Source: Microbacterium sp. BK668 (GTDB taxonomy: Bacteria; Actinomycetota; Actinomycetes; Actinomycetales; Microbacteriaceae). Taken from it: a DNA stretch of 64,000 nt. The stretch lies in the NCBI RefSeq assembly GCF_004362195.1, contig NZ_SNWG01000001.1, positions 496,001 through 560,000 of the forward strand. Direction: 5' to 3'. Each line of letters begins with the position of its first letter. Position 1 is the first letter of the stretch. Under the pieces are notes generated by a model. That model was not told the DNA's origin, made no database searches, and saw only the letters and a program-made list of their open reading frames with translations. Position numbers and translations under genes: made by a program. Below are positions 16,181 through 27,908 of the stretch, piece after piece.

Positions 16181-16759
16181 TCAGGGCACGTCGTGGTCCG
16201 CGCCCGACCACATGTCGGCGCACTCCACGTCGGTGACCCCGTGCGCGACGAGGTAGGCGCGAGCGCCGCGGTCACCCGACAGCGTGCGCGTGAGGTCGTC
16301 GATGTGACCCGAGCCGAGGAGGGCGGGATGCCCCGGCACGCCGTGGTACACCGCCTGCACGAGTGCCCCGCGAAGGGCCGCGCCGGCCGCGCCGGCCGCG
16401 GCGACGATCCGCCGCACGACCTCCGACGGCATCTCCGGCGTGTCGACGGGGACCACGACGACGGCGTCGGCACGCCGCGCGGCCTCGGGAAGCGCCGCGC
16501 GCAGCGTCGCCGACAGACCCTCGGCCCAGTGGTCGATGACGACCACGTCGGCGCGCGCGGGGACCAGGGCGCGCGCGTCGTCCGCGCCGGCGCCCAGCGC
16601 GACGACGACCTCCCGGCAGCCGGCATCCGCCAGCGACGAGACGGCGAGCGCGACCCACGGCGTCCCGTCCGCGGTGCGGGCGAGCGCCTTGGGGCCGCCG
16701 AACCGGGTGCCCGCGCCGGCGGCGAGCACGAGGCCGGCGACGGCGGGGGAATCGCTCAT
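16181..16759 (-). CDS. MobA-like nucleotidyltransferase (molybdenum cofactor cytidylyltransferase type)
   Basis: A 192-residue NTP-transferase domain protein with the nucleotide-binding signature LVLAAGAGTRFGGPKAL near the N-terminus and PVDTPEMP in the middle. Relatives such as MocA add CMP to molybdopterin to make the dinucleotide cofactor of xanthine dehydrogenases. It is divergent from, and 50 bases away from, the xdhC-type gene and the xanthine dehydrogenase operon, which supports that role. The ATG at 16759 (MSDSPAVAG) is preferred over 16789, which would add ten residues reaching into the shared promoter. Confidence 0.85.
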   Translation of the reverse strand: MSDSPAVAGLVLAAGAGTRFGGPKALARTADGTPWVALAVSSLADAGCREVVVALGAGADDARALVPARADVVVIDHWAEGLSATLRAALPEAARRADAVVVVPVDTPEMPSEVVRRIVAAAGAAGAALRGALVQAVYHGVPGHPALLGSGHIDDLTRTLSGDRGARAYLVAHGVTDVECADMWSGADHDVP

Positions 16760-16780
16760 GGACACGACAGCGTAGCGCGC

Positions 16781-16803
16781 GGGTAACACTCCGCGATTAG
16801 GGT
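16781..16803 (+). promoter_or_regulatory. Promoter of the xanthine dehydrogenase operon
   Basis: TAGGGT (16798-16803) ends 6 bases before ATG 16810. GGGTAA lies exactly 11 bases upstream of it, the same layout as three other promoters of the island. Confidence 0.5.
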
Positions 16804-16809
16804 GACGAC

Positions 16810-17880
16810 ATGCTCGAATCAGCTCGGGACCTCCTCCCCGTGCTCCGCCGCGGCGAGGACGTAGCGGTCGTCACGGTGACGAGGGTCGCGCGCAGCGCGC
16901 CGCGCGGCGTCGGCGCCTCCATGGCCGTCACCGGAGACGGCGCGGTCATCGGCTCGATCTCCGGCGGCTGCGTCGAGGGCGAGTCGATCGCGCTCGCCCT
17001 CGCCGTCCTCGCCACCGGAGAGGCCCGCACGGCGAGCTTCGGCTTCAGCGACGAGACGGCGCACGCCGCCGGCCTCGCGTGCGGCGGATCGGTCGAGGTG
17101 ATCGCGTACCGGGTCCGGGCGACGGATGCCGCGGCCCGCGGCGCCCTCGAGGACGCCGCCGCCGACCGGCCGGTCACGATCGCGATCCGCGACGACGGCG
17201 GCGTGGAGCGCATCACGGACGGGATCGAGCTCGCGACGCCGCTCGGACAGTGCGTCGCCTACCGCGAGAGCCGGCTCCTGCCCGGCGAGCATCCCACGCT
17301 CGTCCTCTCCGCCGCCCCGCGCCCCCGCCTCCTTCTCGTCGGCGCCGGCGAGCACGCCGCGGCCCTCGCCCGCATCGGCTCGGCCGCGGGCTGGCGGGTG
17401 TCGGTGTGCGACGTGTGGCCGCTCCTGGTGACCCCCGAGCGCTTCCCCACCGCCGACGAGGTCGTCGCCGCCGTTCCCCACGAGTGGCTGGCCGCGCTCG
17501 ATCCGGCGGGCCTCGACCCCCGCACGGCCGTGTGCGTCCTGACCCACGACGAGCGCGTCGACGTTCCCGCGATCGCGACCGCCCTGACCCTCCCGGTCGG
17601 CTTCGTCGGCGCGATGGGCGCCCGGTCGACCGTCGCGCATCGGCTGCGCCTGCTTCGCGAGCGCGGCCTCGACGAGGTCACCCTCGCTCGGCTGCACTCT
17701 CCGCTCGGGCTCGATCTCGGCGGCTCGACCCCCGAGGAGTCCGCCCTGTCGGTGCTCGCCGAGATCGTCGCGTCCCGCCACGGCGGCTCCGGGGCACCGC
17801 TGCGCGAACGCGCCGGCGCCCTGCACCGGCGGGACGAGGCATCCGTCACCCGCGAAGAGCCAGCCGAGGTCCGCCGATGA
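16810..17880 (+). CDS. XdhC/CoxI family xanthine dehydrogenase maturation factor
   Basis: A 356-residue protein with the XdhC N-terminal domain (SAPRGVGASMAVTGDGAVIG and the paired Cys motifs SGGCVEG and LACGGSVEV) and a C-terminal Rossmann domain (LLLVGAGEHAAALARI). XdhC binds the molybdenum cofactor, promotes its sulfuration and inserts it into xanthine dehydrogenase. It is the first gene of an operon whose next start overlaps its stop by 4 bases, followed by the dehydrogenase subunits. The start at 16810 follows the -10 box by 6 bases. Confidence 0.9.
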   Translation: MLESARDLLPVLRRGEDVAVVTVTRVARSAPRGVGASMAVTGDGAVIGSISGGCVEGESIALALAVLATGEARTASFGFSDETAHAAGLACGGSVEVIAYRVRATDAAARGALEDAAADRPVTIAIRDDGGVERITDGIELATPLGQCVAYRESRLLPGEHPTLVLSAAPRPRLLLVGAGEHAAALARIGSAAGWRVSVCDVWPLLVTPERFPTADEVVAAVPHEWLAALDPAGLDPRTAVCVLTHDERVDVPAIATALTLPVGFVGAMGARSTVAHRLRLLRERGLDEVTLARLHSPLGLDLGGSTPEESALSVLAEIVASRHGGSGAPLRERAGALHRRDEASVTREEPAEVRR

Positions 17881-19235
17881 GCCGCACCATCGTCGAGGGC
17901 GGCTACGTCGCGACGGTCGACGCCGCCGGGACCGAGCACCGCGAGGGCCATGTCGTCATCGACGAGGGCCTGATCGCCGCGGTCGGCGCGGGTCCGGCGC
18001 CCGTCGCCGTTCGCGAAGACGCCGAGGTCGTCGACGCGCGCGGATGCCTCGTCACACCGGGGCTGGTCAACACCCACCACCACCTGTACCAGTGGCTCAC
18101 GCGTGGCTACGCGCAGGACGCGATCCTCTTCGACTGGCTGACCGCGCTGTACCCGCTGTGGGCCCGGATCGACGCCGACCTCACGCGGGCCGGTGCCGCC
18201 GGCGCGATGGCCGTGCTCGCGCGCTCGGGCTGCACGACGGTCGGCGACCACCATTACATCTTCCCGCGCGGCTCCGGCGACATCGTCGGCGCGATCGTCG
18301 AGTCCGCCGCGCGCGTGGGGGTGCGCCTGCACGCGACCCGCGGGTCGATGGACCTCGGCGCCTCGCAGGGCGGCCTGCCGCCGGACTTCGCCGTCGAGAC
18401 GACGGATGCCGCGCTCGCGGCGTCGCAGGAGGCGGTCGAGCGGTGGCACGATCCGGCGTTCGGGTCGCTCGTGCACGTCGCGATCGCGCCGTGCTCGCCC
18501 TTCTCGGTGACGGCCGACCTGCTGCGCGAGGCCGCAGCCCTCGCACGGAGCCTGGGCGTGCGACTGCACACGCACGCGTCCGAAACCGTCGAGGAGGACG
18601 CGTACTGCGCCGAGCACTTCGGGAAGACGCCCACGCAGTACCTCGATGACCTCGGCTGGCTCGGCGACGACGTGTGGATGGCGCACGGCGTGCACCTCGA
18701 CAGTCCCGCGATCGCGCGCTACGCCGCGACCGGCACGGGAGTGGCGCACTGTCCCTCGTCGAACGGCCGGCTCGCGGCGGGCATCGCCCCCGTCCGCGAA
18801 CTCCTGCGTGCCGGGGTTCCGGTCGGGCTCGGCGTCGACGGTGCCGCCTCGAACGAATCCGGGCAGCTGGGCGTGGAGATCCGCGAGGCGGTGCTCATGA
18901 ATCGGCTGCGCACGGGCGCCGACTCGTTCAGCGTGCGCGACGCCCTGCGGATCGCCACCGCCGGCGGCGCGCGCGTGCTCGGCCGCCACGAGGAGATCGG
19001 GTCGCTCGAGCCCGGGAAGCTCGCCGACATCGCGGTCTGGCGCGTCGACGGCGTCGAGCATGCCGGCATCCTGGATCCCGTCGCGGCGCTCGGCCTCGGC
19101 GCGATGCCGCCCGTGCACCGGCTGTTCGTCGGAGGGCGAGCCGTCGTGGTCGACGGCGAGCTCGTCACGGCGGAGGAGCGGACCATCGCGGAAGAGGTCG
19201 CGGCGGCGGCCCGAGAGCTCGCGGCGCGGGGCTAG
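17877..19235 (+). CDS. 8-oxoguanine deaminase-like amidohydrolase
   Basis: A 452-residue metal-dependent amidohydrolase of the TrzN/AtzB/8-oxoguanine deaminase group. Metal ligands are visible in NTHHHLYQWLTRG, in HTHASE and in the signature GVDGAASNESGQLG. Family members of this exact type convert 8-oxoguanine to urate and isocytosine deaminases are close. Its place between xdhC and the dehydrogenase subunits supports a purine base as substrate, feeding urate into the pathway. The ATG overlaps the xdhC stop (ATGA). A plain guanine deaminase role cannot be excluded. Confidence 0.85.
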   Translation: MSRTIVEGGYVATVDAAGTEHREGHVVIDEGLIAAVGAGPAPVAVREDAEVVDARGCLVTPGLVNTHHHLYQWLTRGYAQDAILFDWLTALYPLWARIDADLTRAGAAGAMAVLARSGCTTVGDHHYIFPRGSGDIVGAIVESAARVGVRLHATRGSMDLGASQGGLPPDFAVETTDAALAASQEAVERWHDPAFGSLVHVAIAPCSPFSVTADLLREAAALARSLGVRLHTHASETVEEDAYCAEHFGKTPTQYLDDLGWLGDDVWMAHGVHLDSPAIARYAATGTGVAHCPSSNGRLAAGIAPVRELLRAGVPVGLGVDGAASNESGQLGVEIREAVLMNRLRTGADSFSVRDALRIATAGGARVLGRHEEIGSLEPGKLADIAVWRVDGVEHAGILDPVAALGLGAMPPVHRLFVGGRAVVVDGELVTAEERTIAEEVAAAARELAARG

Positions 19236-19245
19236 CGGGGCAACC

Positions 19246-20072
19246 GTGGACATCGACAGCGTCACCACGTTCCGCCGTGCGCGCACGCGCGAAGACCTCG
19301 CGCTGGCTCCCGGCGAGGTGTTCCTCGCGGGCGGCACGTGGCTCATGAGCGAGCCCCAGCCCGGCACGACGGGATTCGTCGATCTCACGACTCTCGACTG
19401 GCCCGCGCTGGAGACGACGGAGGAGGGACTGCGCATCGGCGCGACGTGCACGATCGCGCACCTCGTCGCGTGGGCACGGGGACGGACGACGGATGCCCCG
19501 GCACGCCCGGCCGAGTGGACCGCTCTGGCGGTCGTGCCCGACGCCGCGAACGCCCTCCTCGCCTCGTTCAAGATCTGGAACACCGCCACGGTGGGGGGGA
19601 ACATCTGCCAGTCGTTCGCCGCGGGTGCCATGACGTCGCTGACGGCGGGACTCGACGGGGTCGCGGTCGTGTGGACGCCCGGAGGCGGCGAGCGCCGCGT
19701 GCCCGTGGCAGACCTGGTGACCGGTGACGCCGAGAACGCGCTTGCTCGCGGTGAGGTGCTGCGCGCCGTCGAGCTGCCGGCGGCGGCGCTGAGAAGCCGC
19801 ATCCTGCTCCGCAAGATCGCGCTCGCCGAGCTCGGCCGCTCGGGCGCGGTCGTCACCGGCCGCGTCGACGAGGACGGGGCCGCCGTGTTCGCCGTGACGG
19901 CCGCCACCGCCTCCCCCGTCGTGCTGCGATACGCCCGGCTGCCCGAGGCGGAGCTCCTTGCGGCCGACGTCGCCGCGGCACCGGGCTACTACACCGACCC
20001 GCTCGGGCCGGCGGACTGGCGCCGAGGGGTCGCTGGCGTGCTGGCCGAGCGCATCCGCCGGGAGCTGGCCGC

Positions 20073-20076
<4 letters not shown>
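19246..20076 (+). CDS. Xanthine dehydrogenase FAD-binding subunit
   Basis: A 276-residue protein with the FAD-binding PCMH fold of molybdenum hydroxylases: LAGGTWLMSE near the N-terminus and the flavin motif KIWNTATVGGNICQS in the middle, then a C-terminal CO dehydrogenase flavoprotein domain. It carries electrons from the iron-sulfur part to the acceptor. The GTG at 19246 has only a modest ribosome binding site (GCGGGG). Its stop overlaps the start of the fused subunit by 4 bases. Confidence 0.9.
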
Positions 20077-22826
<2,750 letters not shown>

Positions 22827-22896
22827 GCGGCGCCCGCGGGAGCCCGGCCACCACGGCGGTCAGAGTGTCACACCGCCGAAACACTCCGACGGCAGA

Positions 22897-22920
22897 GCGG
22901 AAACGTGCGGGCAATAGCGT
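22897..22920 (+). promoter_or_regulatory. Promoter of the ABC importer operon with GGAAA element
   Basis: TAGCGT (22915-22920) is preceded by CGGAAA, whose AAA (22901-22903) lies exactly 11 bases upstream. The leader is about 29 bases with GAAGGGG before ATG 22956. Confidence 0.5.
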
Positions 22921-22955
22921 CGGGAAGTCCAGCTTCCACCCTGAAGGGGTACCCG

Positions 22956-24065
22956 ATGGCATCACCCACCACAGCGCGCCGCGGCATCCGCGTCCGCATC
23001 GTCGCCCTCGCGGCCGCACTCGCCGCATCCAGCCTCGTCCTCGGCGCGTGCGCCTCGTCCAGCGGAGCGCCCGCATCGGGTGCCAGCGGCGAGGCCGCGT
23101 CGTACGGCGACATCAGCGTGCAGTACTCCTGGATCAAGAACGAGGAGTTCGCGGGCGAGTTCTACGCGTACGAGAACGGCTACTACGACGAGGCGGGCTT
23201 CTCGGAGGTGACCGGCGTCGCCGGCCCCGACACGGGGGTCGCGAAGCTCCTCTCCGGCTCGGTGCAGGTCGCCCTCAGCGACGCCGCCTCGATCGGCGCG
23301 GCGATCGCCGAGCAGGACGCGCCGCTGAAGATCATCGGCGCGACGTTCCAGAAGAACCCCTTCACGATCCTCTCGCTGCAGGACGGCGGTGACATCGAGA
23401 CGCCCGAGGATCTGATCGGCAAGAAGATCGGCGTTCAGGACTCCAACGCCTCGGTGTTCAAGGCGCTCCTGGCCGCGAACGGCATCGACGAGAGCGAGCT
23501 CACCATCGTGCCCGTCGACTTCGACCCGACCCCGCTCATCAACGGCGAGGTCGACGGCTTCATGGCCTACCTCACCAACGAGGCGATCACGGTCGAGCTC
23601 GCCGGCTACCCCGTGACCAACCTCGCCTACGCCGAGAACGGCCTGCCCTACGTCGCCGAGACGTTCTCGGTGACGGACCAGTACCTCGCCGAGAACAAGG
23701 ACCTCCTCAAGGCCTTCCTGATCGCCGAGATCAAGGGCTGGACCGACGTCTTCACGGAGCCGACCGATGCCACCGTCGACCTCGTCGTGAAGTACTACAA
23801 CGAGTCGGCGGCCGCGGGCGACCTGACCTTCGGCGACCTCGATCCCGAGAAGACGGCGATGGCGCTCGAGGCGGAGAAGCTTCTCATCTCCACCGACGAG
23901 ACCGAGGCGAACGGCCTCTTCACGATCTCGGACGACCTCCAGGAGCAGACCCTCGCGTCGCTCGAGGCCTCCGGGTGGGAGCTCGAGGCCGACCAGCTCT
24001 TCGACACGTCGATCATCGACGAGATCTACGAGGAGCAGCCGGAGCTCAAGGACTACCTCCCCTAG
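22956..24065 (+). CDS. ABC transporter substrate-binding lipoprotein (NMT1/SsuA-like)
   Basis: A 369-residue lipoprotein: a signal peptide with lipobox LGAC (Cys about residue 32), then an NMT1/SsuA-type binding domain ([34 protein letters not shown]). Proteins of this fold bind nitrate, sulfonates, thiamine precursors, pyrimidines or purine-related compounds. It heads a four-gene importer operon inserted between the xanthine dehydrogenase and allantoin genes, so a purine base or ureide is the likely ligand; the sequence alone does not decide. Confidence 0.88.
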   Translation: MASPTTARRGIRVRIVALAAALAASSLVLGACASSSGAPASGASGEAASYGDISVQYSWIKNEEFAGEFYAYENGYYDEAGFSEVTGVAGPDTGVAKLLSGSVQVALSDAASIGAAIAEQDAPLKIIGATFQKNPFTILSLQDGGDIETPEDLIGKKIGVQDSNASVFKALLAANGIDESELTIVPVDFDPTPLINGEVDGFMAYLTNEAITVELAGYPVTNLAYAENGLPYVAETFSVTDQYLAENKDLLKAFLIAEIKGWTDVFTEPTDATVDLVVKYYNESAAAGDLTFGDLDPEKTAMALEAEKLLISTDETEANGLFTISDDLQEQTLASLEASGWELEADQLFDTSIIDEIYEEQPELKDYLP

Positions 24066-24070
24066 GGATC

Positions 24071-24892
24071 ATGACCATCTCAGAGAACCTGGATGCCGGT
24101 GCCCGCGTGGGCACCGGCATCCAGATCGCCGGAGTCTCGAAGTCCTTCGCGCTGCGCGGAGGGAAGTCGCTGCTCGCGCTGCAGGACACCGACCTGCACA
24201 CCGACAAGGGGTCGTTCCTGGCGCTCCTCGGGCCCTCGGGCTGCGGCAAGTCGACGATCCTGCGCATCCTCGCCGCGCTCGAGCATCCCTCGACCGGATC
24301 CGTGCTCGTCGACGGCGAGACGCCCGATCAGATGCGCGCCGGAAGCGAGCTGGGCATCGCCTTCCAGGATCACGCGCTCCTTCCATGGCGCAGCATCCGC
24401 AAGAACATCGAGCTGCCGTTCGAGGTCGCCGGTCGCGCTGTCGACCGCGCGTACGTCGACGAGCTTCTCGACCTCGTGGGGCTCACGGACTTCGCGACGG
24501 CCAAGCCCGCCCAGCTGTCGGGCGGCATGCGCCAGCGCGCCTCGATCGCCCGCGCGCTCGTCCTCAAGCCCTCGGTGCTCCTGCTCGACGAGCCGTTCGG
24601 CGCGCTCGACGACATGACCCGCCAGAACCTCAACCTCGAGCTCCTGCGGATCTGGACCGAGAAGCCGGCGACGACCCTCCTCGTGACGCACGGCATCAGC
24701 GAGGCGATCTTCCTCGCCGATCGCGTCGCCGTGATGTCGCCGCGGCCCGGGCGGATCAAGGAGATCATCGAAGTCGACCTCCCCCGCCCGCGCACGCCCG
24801 AGATGATGCGCACTCCGAAGTTCCACGCCCTCGTCGACCGTGCCTCCGAGCTGCTCTTCGGCAGCGACGGGCGCGCCGAGGCGGAGGCCTGA
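24071..24892 (+). CDS. ABC transporter ATP-binding protein (SsuB/TauB-like)
   Basis: A 273-residue ATPase with Walker [11 protein letters not shown]-loop [12 protein letters not shown], signature LSGGMRQR, Walker [14 protein letters not shown] and H-loop THGISEA. It energises the importer formed with the two permeases that follow. It starts 5 bases after the binding protein gene and is in the same operon. An N-terminal extension of about 15 residues precedes the domain. Confidence 0.93.
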   Translation: MTISENLDAGARVGTGIQIAGVSKSFALRGGKSLLALQDTDLHTDKGSFLALLGPSGCGKSTILRILAALEHPSTGSVLVDGETPDQMRAGSELGIAFQDHALLPWRSIRKNIELPFEVAGRAVDRAYVDELLDLVGLTDFATAKPAQLSGGMRQRASIARALVLKPSVLLLDEPFGALDDMTRQNLNLELLRIWTEKPATTLLVTHGISEAIFLADRVAVMSPRPGRIKEIIEVDLPRPRTPEMMRTPKFHALVDRASELLFGSDGRAEAEA

Positions 24893-24894
24893 CC

Positions 24895-25701
24895 GTGACC
24901 CGCGTACGTCTGCCGGGCTGGGCCGCGGCCCTCCTCGGCGGTGCCGGGCTGATTCTGCTGTGGTGGCTCTTCTCGCTGCTGGCGTTCCGGCAGCAGGAGG
25001 GCACGTCGTTCACGCCGGTCCCCTCGCCGTTCGCGGTGTTCGACTGGCTCTTCGTGCAGGGCAACATCCTGGGCGCGTGGAACGTCTTCGAGCCCACGAT
25101 CACCGCAGCGGCGATCGGGTATCTGTGGGGCAACGGCATCGCCCTCGTGCTCGCGACCCTCGTCTTGCTCCTGCCGCGGCTCGAGACGCTCGTGACGCAG
25201 ATCGCCGTCGTGACGTACTGCCTTCCGATCGTGGCGATCGGCGGCATCTCGGTCGTCGTCGTGGGGGGCGCCAAGAACCCCGGCGACCCGTCCGCGACCG
25301 CGATCTTCCTCGCCGCGATCGTGTGCGTCTTCACGACCGTCGTCGGCTCGATCCTCGGCTTCAGGTCCGCCGACAAGGCCTCGCTCGACGTCGTGCGCGT
25401 CTTCGGGGGGAGCGCCTGGATGCAGCTCACGAAGGTGCGGCTCATCGCGGCGCTCCCCTCGATCCTCAACGCGCTGCAGATCGCGGTGCCGACCGCCTTC
25501 CTGGGCGCGGTACTGGGCGAGTACCTCGGGTCGATCACCGCGGGAGTCGGCCCCACCCTCATCCGCCTGCAGGGTCAGCTCGACTCGGCCGGCGTCTGGT
25601 CGGTGTTCCTCCTGTGCGGGGTCTTCGCGCTCGTCGGATACGGGCTCATGGGGCTGCTGGTGAGGATCGTCACACCCTGGGTCGCCGGGAGGCAGTCATG
25701 A
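24895..25701 (+). CDS. ABC transporter permease 1 (SsuC/TauC-like)
   Basis: A 268-residue membrane protein with about six helices and the binding-protein-dependent permease fold. Its cytoplasmic loop (SLDVVRVFGGSAWMQLTKVRL) contacts the ATPase. It is not identical to the next permease although both have the same loop pattern; the two probably form a heterodimer. The GTG start follows the ATPase stop by 2 bases and its own stop overlaps the next ATG. Confidence 0.9.
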   Translation: MTRVRLPGWAAALLGGAGLILLWWLFSLLAFRQQEGTSFTPVPSPFAVFDWLFVQGNILGAWNVFEPTITAAAIGYLWGNGIALVLATLVLLLPRLETLVTQIAVVTYCLPIVAIGGISVVVVGGAKNPGDPSATAIFLAAIVCVFTTVVGSILGFRSADKASLDVVRVFGGSAWMQLTKVRLIAALPSILNALQIAVPTAFLGAVLGEYLGSITAGVGPTLIRLQGQLDSAGVWSVFLLCGVFALVGYGLMGLLVRIVTPWVAGRQS

Positions 25702-26597
25702 CACGGAGCACCGAGCAGGTCGACACCCCTTCCGTCGCGATCGCCGACGGGGGCGCCGCGGATGCCGCCGCGCAGGCGCGCCTGCGCGCCGACCGCACCC
25801 GCGCGCTCCGCCGGGCCGTGCTCAAGGCCCTCGGCAACGCCCTGATCACCCTCGTCGTCCTGCTCGTGCTGTGGCAGGCGGTCGTGAGTCTCACCGGCAT
25901 CTCGCCGTACGTCGCGAAGGGTCCGCTCGACGTCTCGAACTACCTCTTCGTCGACGAGGACGCCGCCGAGCACCGTGACGCGCTCTTCCCGCTCGTGTGG
26001 CAGACCCTCGCCGACTCCGCCATCGGGTTCGTCGTCGGCATGGCCGTCGCGATCGTGCTGGCGATCGCGTTCAGCCTTTCGCGGTCGGTCGAGGCGGGAG
26101 TCATGCCGCTCGTGCTCCTCCTCCGCACGATCCCGCTCGTTGCGATCGCCCCCGTCATCATCCTGATCACGGGGCGTGGGACGACGGCGTCCGTCGCCGT
26201 CATCGGCACGATCGTGGTGCTCTTCCCCGCCCTCGCGAACGTCCTGTTCGGACTCGGTCGTGCCAGCAGGCAGAGTCTCGACGTCGTCCACGTCTTCGGC
26301 GGCAGCCGCGTCATGGCGCTGCGCAAGGTGAACCTGCCGGGCGCTCTGCCGTCGGTGTTCGCCGCGGCCCGGGTCTCCGTTCCCGGTGCCGTCACCGGCG
26401 CCCTGCTGGCGGAGTGGCTGTCGACGGGCCTCGGCATCGGCGGCGCGATCCTGAAGTTCAACGCGCAGGCGCAGTTTGCGCAGCTGTGGGGCGCGATCGC
26501 GATCATCACCCTCATCACGCTCGTGCTCTACAACATCGTGCAGGTGGCCGAGAGCATCGTGCTCACCCGCATGGGGATGGCCGGGGCGACGCGCTGA
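25698..26597 (+). CDS. ABC transporter permease 2 (SsuC/TauC-like)
   Basis: A 299-residue permease with a longer charged N-terminus (about 45 residues) before the first helix and the loop QSLDVVHVFGGSRVMALRKVNLPGALP. It overlaps permease 1 by 4 bases (ATGA). Two different permeases are unusual for this importer family, which mostly uses a homodimer. The operon ends here, facing the convergent allantoate gene with only an 18-base gap. Confidence 0.9.
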   Translation: MTRSTEQVDTPSVAIADGGAADAAAQARLRADRTRALRRAVLKALGNALITLVVLLVLWQAVVSLTGISPYVAKGPLDVSNYLFVDEDAAEHRDALFPLVWQTLADSAIGFVVGMAVAIVLAIAFSLSRSVEAGVMPLVLLLRTIPLVAIAPVIILITGRGTTASVAVIGTIVVLFPALANVLFGLGRASRQSLDVVHVFGGSRVMALRKVNLPGALPSVFAAARVSVPGAVTGALLAEWLSTGLGIGGAILKFNAQAQFAQLWGAIAIITLITLVLYNIVQVAESIVLTRMGMAGATR

Positions 26598-26615
26598 TCA
26601 GGGCGACGGAACGGG

Positions 26616-27908
26616 TCAGACGGGCTCGGCGGCGAGGTGGGCGACGGATTCGGCGAGGGCACGGATGCCGAGGCGCACGTCCTCGCTCGAGACGGCCTCG
26701 TCGGGATGGTGGCTGATGCCGTCGGGGTTGCGGAGGAACAGCATCCCGACGTCCGTCACGGCGCCGATCGCCATCGCGTCGTGGCCGGCGCGGCTGAAGA
26801 TCGTCGCGGGCGGGCCGGCGTCGACCGTCGCGACGATGCCCTCCCGGATGACGTCCTGGAGAAGCGGCGCACAGAACACGGCGGGAGCGCTGTGCACCTC
26901 GCGGGCACCCCACGCGAGCCGGCGCCGGCCCATGACCGCGTCGAGCTCGCGCGAGATCGCGTTCCACACGCGGTCGCGCTCGCCGTCGAACTCGCCCCGG
27001 AGGTCCAGGCTCAGCCGGGCCTCGCCGGGGATGATGTTCACCGCGCCCGGGAACGCCTCGAGCTGGCCGACGGTGCCGACGATGTGATGCTCGGCGCGGC
27101 AGATGCGCTCGATCGCCAGTGCGGCCTCGCTCGCGCCCAGGAGGGCGTCGCGCCGCATGTCATAGGGTGTGCCGCCCGCGTGCCGTGCCTCGCCCTCGAC
27201 GAGAAGCTGGAAGCGCCGCGCGCTCGCGATCGACGAGACGACGGCGAGCGGCTCGCCGCGGCGATCGAGCTCCGGCCCCTGCTCGATGTGGGCCTCGAGG
27301 TAACCGACGAGATCGGCGGGTCGACGGGCGGCCTCGCCGATCCGTCCGGGATCGAGCCCGAAGTCGCGGAACGCCTCGCGGAGGGTCATGCCGTCGGCAT
27401 CCTCCAGCGCCCACCAGTCGTCGTCCCACTGACCGCCGACCGCGGACGAACCGAGCAGCGCCTTGCCGAACCGGGTGCCCTCTTCGTCCGAGAATGCGAT
27501 GACCTCGAGTGCGAACGGGAACGGCGAGCACCAGCCGCCGTCCTCGGTCGGCCGGCGCAGCAGCCGCACGACCTCGAGCGCGATGAGGACGCCGGCGACG
27601 CCGTCGTACCGGCCCGCGTCGGGGACGGTGTCCAGGTGCGATCCGATGACGAGGGCGCGGGCGTCGGGCGCCCCTGCGACATCGAGCCGGCCGAGCTGGT
27701 TGCCCGCGGCGTCCTGCCGCGTCGTCATGCCGAGCTCGCGCATCCACTCCGCCGCGAGGCGATTGACGCGCGCGTGCTCGGGAGAGAGGTAGACGCGCTC
27801 GATGGCCCCGCTCACCGCCGAGACCCGCGCGAGCTCGTCGCACCGCGACATCACGCGGCGGGCGGCCGACGCGACGGCGTCGGGCTCGAGGTCCAGGCGT
27901 GCCCTCAC
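26616..27908 (-). CDS. allC: Allantoate amidohydrolase (M20 Zn hydrolase)
   Basis: A 430-residue Zn-dependent M20/AllC-type hydrolase. Metal-site motifs: SHLDTVPDAGRYDG, AFSDEEGTRF, HIEQGPELD and SRAGHDAM. It hydrolyses allantoate to ureidoglycine, ammonia and CO2; beta-ureidopropionase and carbamoylases share the fold, but the position next to allantoinase and the transaminase supports allantoate. The GTG start overlaps the stop of the transaminase gene (GTGA). It is the last gene of a five-gene coupled operon. Confidence 0.88.
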   Translation of the reverse strand: MRARLDLEPDAVASAARRVMSRCDELARVSAVSGAIERVYLSPEHARVNRLAAEWMRELGMTTRQDAAGNQLGRLDVAGAPDARALVIGSHLDTVPDAGRYDGVAGVLIALEVVRLLRRPTEDGGWCSPFPFALEVIAFSDEEGTRFGKALLGSSAVGGQWDDDWWALEDADGMTLREAFRDFGLDPGRIGEAARRPADLVGYLEAHIEQGPELDRRGEPLAVVSSIASARRFQLLVEGEARHAGGTPYDMRRDALLGASEAALAIERICRAEHHIVGTVGQLEAFPGAVNIIPGEARLSLDLRGEFDGERDRVWNAISRELDAVMGRRRLAWGAREVHSAPAVFCAPLLQDVIREGIVATVDAGPPATIFSRAGHDAMAIGAVTDVGMLFLRNPDGISHHPDEAVSSEDVRLGIRALAESVAHLAAEPV

